Below, one piece after another: positions 1 through 9,132 of a stretch of DNA of 21,186 bases. This DNA is from an uncultured bacterium. GTDB taxonomy: Bacteria; Verrucomicrobiota; Kiritimatiellia; CAIKKV01; CAITUY01. The notes beneath the pieces were generated by a model that worked only from the letters and a program-made list of their open reading frames with translations, searched no databases and had not been told where the DNA came from. The position numbers and the translations under genes were made by a program. Position 1 is the first letter of the stretch. Each line of letters begins with the position of its first letter. The stretch is taken from assembly GCA_903934155.1 (NCBI GenBank), contig CAIZMS010000287.1, positions 1-21,186 of the forward strand, read 5' to 3'.

Positions 1-1
1 C

Positions 2-400
2 CTCGACTTCATCAGCCTCTCCCCGTCCGATACCGGGGCCACACATTCAGCCATTATTCCGGTCAGTTACATTGAAGACGAGCGCCTGCGGGTCAGCATG
101 TACCGGCGCATTGCCGAAGCCGGGTTCATCAAGGAAGTCCGCTCCCTGCGCCAGGCCTTCCGCGACCGGTTCGGCCCGATCCCGGCGGAATGCGAGCGGC
201 TCCTGAAGCTGGCCGAAATCCGGATTCTGGCGGCGGAAAAGAAAATCAAGACCGTGGAGGTGGAAGATGGCAAGATCATGCTCAAACGCCACGGCGACTA
301 CCTGATGACCAAAGGCCGGTTCCCTCGACTCAGTTCAGACTCCCCCGACATCCGCCTCGACGAACTGCGAAGACATTTAAGGATGAAGGATGAGTTATGA
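2..400 (+). CDS. mfd: Transcription-repair coupling factor Mfd, C-terminal fragment (5' end outside window)
   Basis: The open frame enters from the left edge in the frame of base 2 and stops with TGA at 398-400, giving about 132 residues. It carries the Mfd C-terminal (TRCF) domain pattern: I-P-V-S-Y-I-x-D-E-x-x-R, then Y-R-R-I-A, then D-R-F-G-P-I-P followed by a leucine-rich helix and A-E-I-R-I-L-A. Mfd is an ATP-dependent translocase that removes stalled RNA polymerase from damaged DNA and recruits UvrA; this end is the autoinhibitory D7 region after the helicase motor. The last residues (R-M-K-D-E-L) are encoded by an AAGGATG-type repeat, so the natural C-terminus seems to have been replaced or extended by repeat DNA. 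It is convergent with the ABC permease gene. Confidence 0.85.
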   Translation, partial: LDFISLSPSDTGATHSAIIPVSYIEDERLRVSMYRRIAEAGFIKEVRSLRQAFRDRFGPIPAECERLLKLAEIRILAAEKKIKTVEVEDGKIMLKRHGDYLMTKGRFPRLSSDSPDIRLDELRRHLRMKDEL

Positions 401-406
401 ATGATG
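379..406 (+). repeat. Degenerate heptamer array at the 3' end of mfd
   Basis: Four consecutive 7-base units can be read: AAGGATG, AAGGATG, AGTTATG, AATGATG. The last mfd codons and its stop lie inside the array. The 10-mer AAGGATGAAG at 379-388 occurs again at 1826-1835, next to the second heptamer array inside the permease gene. Short ATG/TGAC-rich repeats of this sort are common in PVC-group genomes (family knowledge); their function is unknown. Confidence 0.6.
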
Positions 407-502
407 CATGACAACACGAGGAATGACGCCAAGGTCATCTCGAATAGCACGGATGATGACATAGCCCGCTCACTGGCCATAAGATGGCCGACACAGAAAT
501 CA
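401..502. other. Convergent intergenic spacer
   Basis: About 100 bases separate the mfd stop from the permease stop. The left part continues the repeat-like sequence (ATGATGCATGAC, GAATGAC). A small inverted repeat, ATGAC/GTCAT, lies at 423-438, and a better hairpin at 475-489 is listed separately. I see no convincing gene. Confidence 0.5.
475..489. terminator. Possible short hairpin between convergent genes
   Basis: GGCCAT (475-480) and ATGGCC (484-489) are a perfect 6-bp inverted repeat with a 3-base loop, placed between two converging stop codons. No T-run follows on either strand, so a classical intrinsic terminator is not shown; position is the main argument. Confidence 0.3.
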
Positions 503-3766
<3,264 letters not shown>

Positions 3767-3767
3767 G

Positions 3768-4460
3768 TTAGGGATTCCCAGGCACCAGAGTGCCGTCGAC
3801 GAGCGTATAAAGACGATCCATGCGCCGGGCCAACGGAAGGGAGTGGGTGACCACAATGAGTGTCGTGCCCTGATCCCGATTCATTCGCACGAGCAGATCC
3901 GCCAGCGATTCAGCCCCCACCCGATCCAGGGAGCCAGTCGGTTCATCTGCCAGCAATAACCGGGGCTGGTTGATCATGGCACGCACCACCGCCACCCGCA
4001 ACTGTTCACCACCGGAAAGTTGTCCGGGCCGGTAGTCCAAACGGGGTGAAAGACCAACCTGATCCAAAAGGGCCCGGGCCCGGGTTTCTGCGATCTGAAT
4101 CGATTCAGATCGGGAAATCAGGGTTGGAACCAGGACATTTTCGAGAACATTGCACTGGGGTAAAAGGTGATGTTGCTGAAACACAAAACCGATCTTCCGG
4201 TTCCGGATGGCCGCCTTTTCAACCTCCCCCAACCGCCCCAACTCCTGTCCTTCCAGAATCACGGATCCGGCGAAGGGGAAATCCAGCGTCCCGATGATGT
4301 TCAACAGGGTGCTCTTCCCGCACCCCGATGGCCCGATAATGGCGATGGATCGACCGATTTCAACTTCCAGGGAAATGGATTTCAACACCTCAACCGTTCC
4401 GCCGGATGGCGCCGGGTAACCCTTGGCAATGTCCTTCAAGATCAACATTGGTGCTGTCAT
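3768..4460 (-). CDS. ABC transporter ATP-binding protein (LolD/YbbA-like)
   Basis: A 230-residue nucleotide-binding subunit. Visible motifs: Walker A G-P-S-G-C-G-K-S-T (43-51), Q-loop near Q95-Q96, signature L-S-G-G-E-Q (148-153), Walker B L-L-L-A-D-E-P (168-174) followed by T-G-S-L-D, and the switch histidine H206. Length and motif spacing fit the LolD/MacB/YbbA class, which energises FtsX-type permeases. The ATG at 4460 is preceded by GGGAGG (4465-4470) at 4 bp. Its stop lies 1 bp before the permease start, indicating coupled expression as a two-gene exporter. A divergence from the usual family pattern is L-R-V-A-V-V-R after the signature; all catalytic residues are kept. Confidence 0.93.
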   Translation of the reverse strand: MTAPMLILKDIAKGYPAPSGGTVEVLKSISLEVEIGRSIAIIGPSGCGKSTLLNIIGTLDFPFAGSVILEGQELGRLGEVEKAAIRNRKIGFVFQQHHLLPQCNVLENVLVPTLISRSESIQIAETRARALLDQVGLSPRLDYRPGQLSGGEQLRVAVVRAMINQPRLLLADEPTGSLDRVGAESLADLLVRMNRDQGTTLIVVTHSLPLARRMDRLYTLVDGTLVPGNP

Positions 4461-4474
4461 ACTGCCTCCCTGTC

Positions 4475-5608
4475 CTAGCGATACAAAATCAGGAATCCGT
4501 CATCCGTCCCGACAATCACCCCGGCCCCGGTGATCGCCGGTGAGGTCAGGGAGTCGGCCGCCTTATTGGCCCATACCGGCTTACCGGTGGCGAGGCTGAA
4601 CAGAAACAGCGTCCCTTCCGAGGACACCACCACCTTGTCCCCGGCGACAACGGGCGAAGACGGAGTTCCTTCAACCTTGGCGGCCCACATGGCTTTTCCG
4701 GTTTTCCGGTCCAGACAATACACCCGGCCATCGCTGGAGCCCGCTATCACCCGGTTGGATGTCACGGCGGGAGTGGTAAAGACCTCATTGCTGGCACAGC
4801 GACTAGACCACACGATCCTGCAACCGGGACTATCCACACACACCACGGAACCATCCCGCGTTCCGATAAACGCTTGATTGCCATCCACCGCCGTGCCACC
4901 CGCCATGGGCCCGCGGTCACCCAGATTGATCGCCCCGATCGATTTTCCTGTGGCCAGGGACAGGATATGGATGACCGAATCACAGGCCCCGAAGAGCGCC
5001 ACGCCGGGCCCCACGGCAGGCGGAGTGTCGCACCGCGATACAGACTCCGAAGCCCAGATCAGGCTACCATCTCCTGAAGAGAGACATTTCAGAACCCCAT
5101 CATTCCGCGACATCACCAAAACGCGGGCCGCCGCGCCGTTTTCCCCCGCCACCCAGTTCGGGGACCCAAGAACATCCTCTCCTATTTTCTGCTTCCATCG
5201 CACGGCACCGGTTCCGGAATCAAACGCATGCAGGAATCCCTGGTCGGTTCCGATGAGCACCATCCCGGCGAGACATAGAGGCGGGGTGGAAAAGGATTCC
5301 CGTGACTCGGTTGCGGAATTAGCGGGCTTCCCCAACGACACCGCCCAGACCCGCTTACCCTTCAGATCAACGGCCATAAGTCCGCCATTTTCAACCGCCA
5401 CAAATATCCGTTCCCCGCAGACAACAGGCGGAGAAGCCACCGGGGCACCCAGCCGACATCGCCATTGCACCTCAAGGGATTCCGGCAACGCCACCGACGA
5501 AACGCCCCGCAGTCCGGCATCACCGTGGTAGAGCGGCCAATCGTCAGACGCACCTGCCGAAGCCAAAATTGTCGTCATTATGACAAGCACACTAACCCAT
5601 GTTCTCAT
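4475..5608 (-). CDS. Exported PQQ-like beta-propeller protein (377 aa)
   Basis: A signal peptide (about residues 1-19, ending A-S-A-G-A) precedes D-D-W-P-L-Y-H-G, a variant of the W-P-x-F-R-G opening shared with three other propellers in the window. Repeated blade ends of the type x-D-x-x-T-G-x-x-x-W occur about seven times (for example A-F-D-S-G-T-G-A-V-R-W, C-L-D-R-K-T-G-K-A-M-W), indicating a 7- or 8-bladed BamB/quinoprotein-like propeller in the periplasm. I see no heme motif and cannot show that it binds PQQ. I chose the ATG at 5608, which overlaps the glycosyltransferase end by 17 bp; a TTG at 5617 would add three residues. It lies 14 bp upstream of the ABC ATPase gene and is probably co-expressed with that exporter. 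Role unknown; a scaffold or binding protein is plausible. Confidence 0.85.
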   Translation of the reverse strand: MRTWVSVLVIMTTILASAGASDDWPLYHGDAGLRGVSSVALPESLEVQWRCRLGAPVASPPVVCGERIFVAVENGGLMAVDLKGKRVWAVSLGKPANSATESRESFSTPPLCLAGMVLIGTDQGFLHAFDSGTGAVRWKQKIGEDVLGSPNWVAGENGAAARVLVMSRNDGVLKCLSSGDGSLIWASESVSRCDTPPAVGPGVALFGACDSVIHILSLATGKSIGAINLGDRGPMAGGTAVDGNQAFIGTRDGSVVCVDSPGCRIVWSSRCASNEVFTTPAVTSNRVIAGSSDGRVYCLDRKTGKAMWAAKVEGTPSSPVVAGDKVVVSSEGTLFLFSLATGKPVWANKAADSLTSPAITGAGVIVGTDDGFLILYR

Positions 5609-6884
5609 AAACCCCAATCATGGCATCCGCCGTCTTGGATACATTAAACCGCTCACGAACGGCTTTTCGCCCCGCCTGACTCAATCGGCGCCAGCGCGGC
5701 TCATCCCGCAGAAGTGACTCAAGTTCGCGGACCAGCGCGGACGGGTCGGCCGGGTCATAGGAAACACCCCCGCCGGTCGCCTCAATAATTTCAGGAGAGG
5801 CGCCCAGTCGCGGCTGAACAACCGGCACGCCACTGGCCATGGACTCCAGCATGAACATCCCGAAAGCCTCGGGATGCGGCATCGGAACTGACAACACCGT
5901 CAGCGACTGAAGAAACTCACGCTTGGTTTTCCGGTCAAAGACCTGACCAAACTCCACCGCCTCGAGCAGGTTTTTTGCCGCCAGCTTTTCCTTCAATCGT
6001 GCCAGAAATGAATCATCCTCCGGAGTCTTCCCCCCCGTGATCTTCAAGGTCACAGCCCCTGCCAAGCCCCGTTCCCGGATTTGAATAAAGGCATCTACCA
6101 AGGCTCCCAGCCCCAGGGATTCTGACATTCGGGAAAGATAGCCGATAACAGGTTGACCGGGAATCCATTGCGCCTCCCCGTACGAATCCGCACTAACCCC
6201 GATCGGAATCACATGAAACTTGCCTGAGGGAACCCCCTTCAGCCGATCCTGCATCACCCGGTTATAATACTGACTGACAGGAATGAAGGCCGCGATATCC
6301 CTCGCCTTATCCGTCATCAGCGCCCAGGCCTTCCGTGCCGCCACAGGCTCCATGGAATCAATCCAGGAGTCTTCATCCTGCAAGGTACAGACAACCGGCA
6401 CGCCCACTTCACGCCGGATCCGGCCGGCCAGTCCGAGCAGCAGGGCATTGGAAAGGTGAACCAGATCGGGTTTCTCATCGTGCTTCAACCAGGAAACTAG
6501 GCGATCCAATTCCTCCTTCTGCCCCCCATTCTCGCCATTCAGAACGGAAAGCGTCATCTCTTCAAGGCCATGGGCGCGGGTTGTCCCCGCCCGCTTGGCT
6601 ACCCAGGCCAGAAGCCGACGCGAATCCAGATGACTCCGGACCCATTTCGGAAGCAACCGGAACCAGGGAAACATCTGAGCGAGATAGACCCCCACGGCAC
6701 CGTAGAACACCGGACTATGCGGTGCCCCCATGTCTTCCCCTTCCGTGAAGAGCGGCAGATACATCGGCACCAGCACCACATCATGCCCCCGCGCCCGCAA
6801 GGCCATGACCAGCTCCTTGTCACGCATGCAGTTCTGGCAGTAGAACACATCACCAGTTCCGGGAATGATATGAACGATTTTCAT
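5592..6884 (-). CDS. Glycosyltransferase, GT-B fold, family-4-like (430 aa)
   Basis: Starts M-K-I-V-H-I-I-P-G-T-G, with a Y-C-Q-N-C-M-R-D motif near residues 15-22, then R-G-H-D-V-V-L-V-P: the N-terminal Rossmann half of a retaining GT-B enzyme. The C-terminal half has the E-x7-E nucleotide-sugar signature in P-E-A-F-G-M-F-M-L-E-S-M-A-S-G-V-P-V-V. Such enzymes transfer a sugar from a nucleotide donor to lipid or glycan acceptors at the cytoplasmic membrane face; donor and acceptor cannot be inferred. I chose the ATG at 6884, 4 bp after the vapC stop and preceded by AGGAAG; a TTG at 6899 would overlap vapC. The gene overlaps the following propeller gene, suggesting a small envelope-related operon with the ABC exporter. 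Confidence 0.87.
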   Translation of the reverse strand: MKIVHIIPGTGDVFYCQNCMRDKELVMALRARGHDVVLVPMYLPLFTEGEDMGAPHSPVFYGAVGVYLAQMFPWFRLLPKWVRSHLDSRRLLAWVAKRAGTTRAHGLEEMTLSVLNGENGGQKEELDRLVSWLKHDEKPDLVHLSNALLLGLAGRIRREVGVPVVCTLQDEDSWIDSMEPVAARKAWALMTDKARDIAAFIPVSQYYNRVMQDRLKGVPSGKFHVIPIGVSADSYGEAQWIPGQPVIGYLSRMSESLGLGALVDAFIQIRERGLAGAVTLKITGGKTPEDDSFLARLKEKLAAKNLLEAVEFGQVFDRKTKREFLQSLTVLSVPMPHPEAFGMFMLESMASGVPVVQPRLGASPEIIEATGGGVSYDPADPSALVRELESLLRDEPRWRRLSQAGRKAVRERFNVSKTADAMIGVYENMG

Positions 6885-6888
6885 CTTC

Positions 6889-7284
6889 CTACAACACAAG
6901 AAATTGCTTATTTCCCTTCAACGCCTTATCGAATGTAACCGTATGACAGGCGCCAAACCTTCCGTTTGCCCGGCCGATCAGATAGTCAGCGAAGTCTCCT
7001 CTCCCGGACCGATAATCACCCCATGCGCTCCAGGCTATTTCCTTGTCCAGAATCGTAAACTGAGCCGTTCTCAGGATCCGGTCAAGGGTCTCCGCCACTT
7101 CTTCGCGTCCATAGTCGTACGCCGTCTCCAAAACCCACACAAGCTCGCACAGTACGACAGGATGGATCAGAAGCTTCTCGCCCTTCGTCAGGGCCTCCTC
7201 AACGATTTTGGAGGCCTTTCCGGCCTGACCCGGATCATCATTCGTGAGATAGCGAATGAGAACATTTGTATCCAACCCGGTCAC
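6889..7284 (-). CDS. vapC: PIN-domain toxin (VapC-like ribonuclease)
   Basis: A 131-residue PIN protein. The acidic metal-binding residues are visible: D5 in G-L-D-T-N-V-L-I-R-Y-L, E47 in V-V-L-C-E-L-V-W, D100 in D-F-A-D-Y-L-I-G, and D119 in V-T-F-D-K-A. VapC toxins are Mg-dependent endoribonucleases, often cutting tRNA or rRNA, held inactive by their antitoxin. The start is GTG at 7284, overlapping the antitoxin stop by 4 bp (GTGA), typical of coupled antitoxin-toxin translation. The next gene, a glycosyltransferase, starts 4 bp after the stop, so the module is not followed by its own terminator. Confidence 0.9.
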   Translation of the reverse strand: MTGLDTNVLIRYLTNDDPGQAGKASKIVEEALTKGEKLLIHPVVLCELVWVLETAYDYGREEVAETLDRILRTAQFTILDKEIAWSAWGDYRSGRGDFADYLIGRANGRFGACHTVTFDKALKGNKQFLVL

Positions 7285-7526
7285 GCCTTCGCCCCTCCCC
7301 GCTGCCGAACCGCCTGCCGCATGGCATCGAGTGAAACCGGCTTGCGCCCAGGCTTGTAAAGAACGCCCTTCAGGCTTCGCACATCCTCGATGGCGGGACG
7401 CATCAGCACCTCTCCGCTTTCCTTGACAAGAAAGTCCAAGGTATCCCCGGGATGCAGATGTAAATAATCCCGGATGGGCTTCGGAATCACCAATTGCCCT
7501 TTACTTGTCAGCGTTGCAGTAGCCAT
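7281..7526 (-). CDS. vapB: AbrB/SpoVT-type antitoxin (VapB-like)
   Basis: An 81-residue protein whose N-terminal half is a swapped-hairpin AbrB domain: T-S-K-G-Q-L-V-I-P-K-P-I-R-D-Y-L then P-G-D-T-L-D-F. This half should bind DNA and autorepress. The basic C-terminal half (about 45-81) should wrap and block the PIN toxin. The ATG at 7526 has a perfect AGGAGG (7535-7540) at 8 bp. It is preceded by an AT-richer 65-bp region holding a candidate promoter and operator repeats, the only real intergenic gap in the minus-strand run from 18851 to 503. Confidence 0.9.
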   Translation of the reverse strand: MATATLTSKGQLVIPKPIRDYLHLHPGDTLDFLVKESGEVLMRPAIEDVRSLKGVLYKPGRKPVSLDAMRQAVRQRGGAKA

Positions 7527-7558
7527 AAACCCGGCCTCCTTACATAATATGTTGTTTT

Positions 7559-7574
7559 CTTACATCAAGGTAAG
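7559..7574. promoter_or_regulatory. Candidate VapB/VapBC operator
   Basis: CTTAC (7559-7563) and GTAAG (7570-7574) form a perfect inverted repeat with a 6-bp spacer that covers the proposed -10 element. The half-site CTTACAT recurs exactly 20 bp away (7539-7545 and 7559-7565), about two helical turns, as expected for cooperative binding by a dimeric AbrB-type repressor. Binding is inferred, not shown. Confidence 0.4.
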
Positions 7575-7595
7575 ATTACCTGAAGACGCTGTCAA
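7567..7595 (-). promoter_or_regulatory. Candidate vapBC promoter
   Basis: On the minus strand a consensus -35 TTGACA (7595-7590) is followed after 17 bp by TACCTT (7572-7567), a modest -10 match. The -35 lies in the loop of a hairpin spanning the end of the upstream flavoprotein gene. A second possibility is TTACCT with TATTAT 18 bp further down. Assignment is by eye only. Confidence 0.4.
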
Positions 7596-7601
7596 GCGTC
7601 T
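7584..7601 (-). terminator. Hairpin across the stop codon of the last operon gene
   Basis: AGACGC (7584-7589) pairs with GCGTCT (7596-7601) over a 6-base loop; the flavoprotein stop (7592-7594) lies in the loop. There is no U-tract downstream on the minus strand, so it may be an attenuating or mRNA 3'-end structure rather than a strong terminator. Confidence 0.35.
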
Positions 7602-9130
7602 GCCTTCCACGCCAGTGCCCCAGTCGGGCATTCACGGACACAGTCGGCGGCGGCACTGCCCAGGGCGGATTCCAATGAATCGCCGAAGGGCACACCCACA
7701 ACGGTTTCGTAGCCACGACCGAGGAAAGCCAACCCGGAAAGGCGCACACAGATTCCGCACTTGATGCACTTACCGGGCTCATAGATGACATGAGGCGACC
7801 GGGTTCTTGAGAATGTCGTCCTCGCTCCTACCGTATAGGTTTTCTGACTGGCCCCATACTCGCAGGCGAATTCCCTTAATTTGCAGTCCCTCGCCTTCCG
7901 ACAATCGCACTGCAGGCAACGTCGGCTCTCCTGGAGGGCCTGGTCTACGGAGTACCCCGCCCCATAGTAACCCCCAACCTCCACACGGGCGCAAGGATCG
8001 GCATCCTTCATCATGGCATCAATTTCCCTGTCCTTGAGCTGCCCAAGCCGTGACTCAAACGGCTTTTTCACACCCACCACGGGGGTGCCGCCCAGCCACT
8101 GGTCGATGGCGCAGGCAATCGACTTTCCGTGCGCCACGGCACGAACTGACATCTGCCCGGCATGCACCACTTCACCACCGGAGAAGATCATGGGATCGGA
8201 GGTGCGGAATGTATTCGCCTCCACCTGGACTCCCCGTCCATCCGATTCGACCTCCCAGACACTATGAGTCTGGTCGGGCCTTCTTCCCGGCGTCAGCACA
8301 ATGGCGTCATAGTCGGCCTTCAAATGCTTGAACCCCTCGCCGGGCTCGATCCTGTACTTCATCCTGAACTCAACACCCAATTTCCGGATTACCTCGATTT
8401 CCCGATCCAGAATCTCGGCCGGAAGCCTATCGCGGTCGACCCGGTAGCGGAGTTGTCCGCCCGGCTCATCCTGTTCATCAAAAACCGTACAGGCATAACC
8501 CGCCCGGGCCAGATGAAAGGCGGCGGCCAGACCTGCCGGTCCGGCACCAATGATGGCGACTTTCCCGGATCCTGACGCCGCCCGGAGGTCGGCGTCCACC
8601 TTTAAGGCGGTATCCGCCACAAACCGCTTCAACAAACAAATCGAGACGGGGGAGTCGTGGCGTCCCCGGCGGCAGGCCTTCTCGCAGGGCGCAGGGCAGA
8701 TTCTCCCCAGAACGGCAGGCAGAGCAATTTTATCCGTAACCGTTTCGAAAGCCGCATCCATTTGGCCGGCCGCAATCTGGCGGATCATCAGGGGAATATC
8801 CATCCGGGCCGGACAGGTTGTCGTACAGGGCGCTTCACAGTCACCCCCATGTTCACTCATCAGGAGATCGAGCACCTTCTTCCGTTCCTGCCGCACCTCG
8901 GCGGAGTCGGTATGGATCACCATGCCCTCCATCGCGGGCGCACTGCACGAGGGAATCAACCGGCCAGAGGTCTCGTCCTTGACAACGCAAATCATGCAGG
9001 ATGTAAAAGTCGGTTTTCCCGGAAGATGACAGAGCGTGGGGATGGTGATGCCAAGACACCGTGCCGCCTCCAGCACAGTCACTCCGTTTTCGACAGTCAC
9101 GGCACGGTCATCAATCGTCAACAGCGGCAT
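7592..9130 (-). CDS. Iron-sulfur flavoprotein with NuoG-type Fe-S arms and GltD-type FAD core (StnC-like)
   Basis: A 512-residue cytosolic protein. Order: plant-type [2Fe-2S] domain with C34, C45, C48, C62; a cysteine-rich stretch H-G-G-D-C-E-A-P-C-T-T-T-C-P; the GltD helical motif I-C-P-A-P-C-E-K-A-C (about 142-155); FAD Rossmann V-A-I-I-G-A-G-P-A-G-L (from about 190); the closing FAD motif F-S-G-G-E-V-V (about 315); then C-L-Q-C-D-C and a two-cluster ferredoxin arm (C-I-K-C-G-I-C near 455, C-V-R-E-C-P near 500) resembling NuoG. Between D-A-I-V-L-T-P-G-R-R-P (about 280) and the F-R-T-S-D-P motif (about 305) only some 20 residues remain, where GltD proteins carry a whole NAD(P)H-binding domain with G-G-G-N-x-A-x-D. 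This copy therefore seems to lack that domain. It starts 2 bp after the NuoEF gene and probably forms a complex with it. Confidence 0.8.
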   Translation of the reverse strand: MPLLTIDDRAVTVENGVTVLEAARCLGITIPTLCHLPGKPTFTSCMICVVKDETSGRLIPSCSAPAMEGMVIHTDSAEVRQERKKVLDLLMSEHGGDCEAPCTTTCPARMDIPLMIRQIAAGQMDAAFETVTDKIALPAVLGRICPAPCEKACRRGRHDSPVSICLLKRFVADTALKVDADLRAASGSGKVAIIGAGPAGLAAAFHLARAGYACTVFDEQDEPGGQLRYRVDRDRLPAEILDREIEVIRKLGVEFRMKYRIEPGEGFKHLKADYDAIVLTPGRRPDQTHSVWEVESDGRGVQVEANTFRTSDPMIFSGGEVVHAGQMSVRAVAHGKSIACAIDQWLGGTPVVGVKKPFESRLGQLKDREIDAMMKDADPCARVEVGGYYGAGYSVDQALQESRRCLQCDCRKARDCKLREFACEYGASQKTYTVGARTTFSRTRSPHVIYEPGKCIKCGICVRLSGLAFLGRGYETVVGVPFGDSLESALGSAAADCVRECPTGALAWKADA

Positions 9131-9132
9131 AC

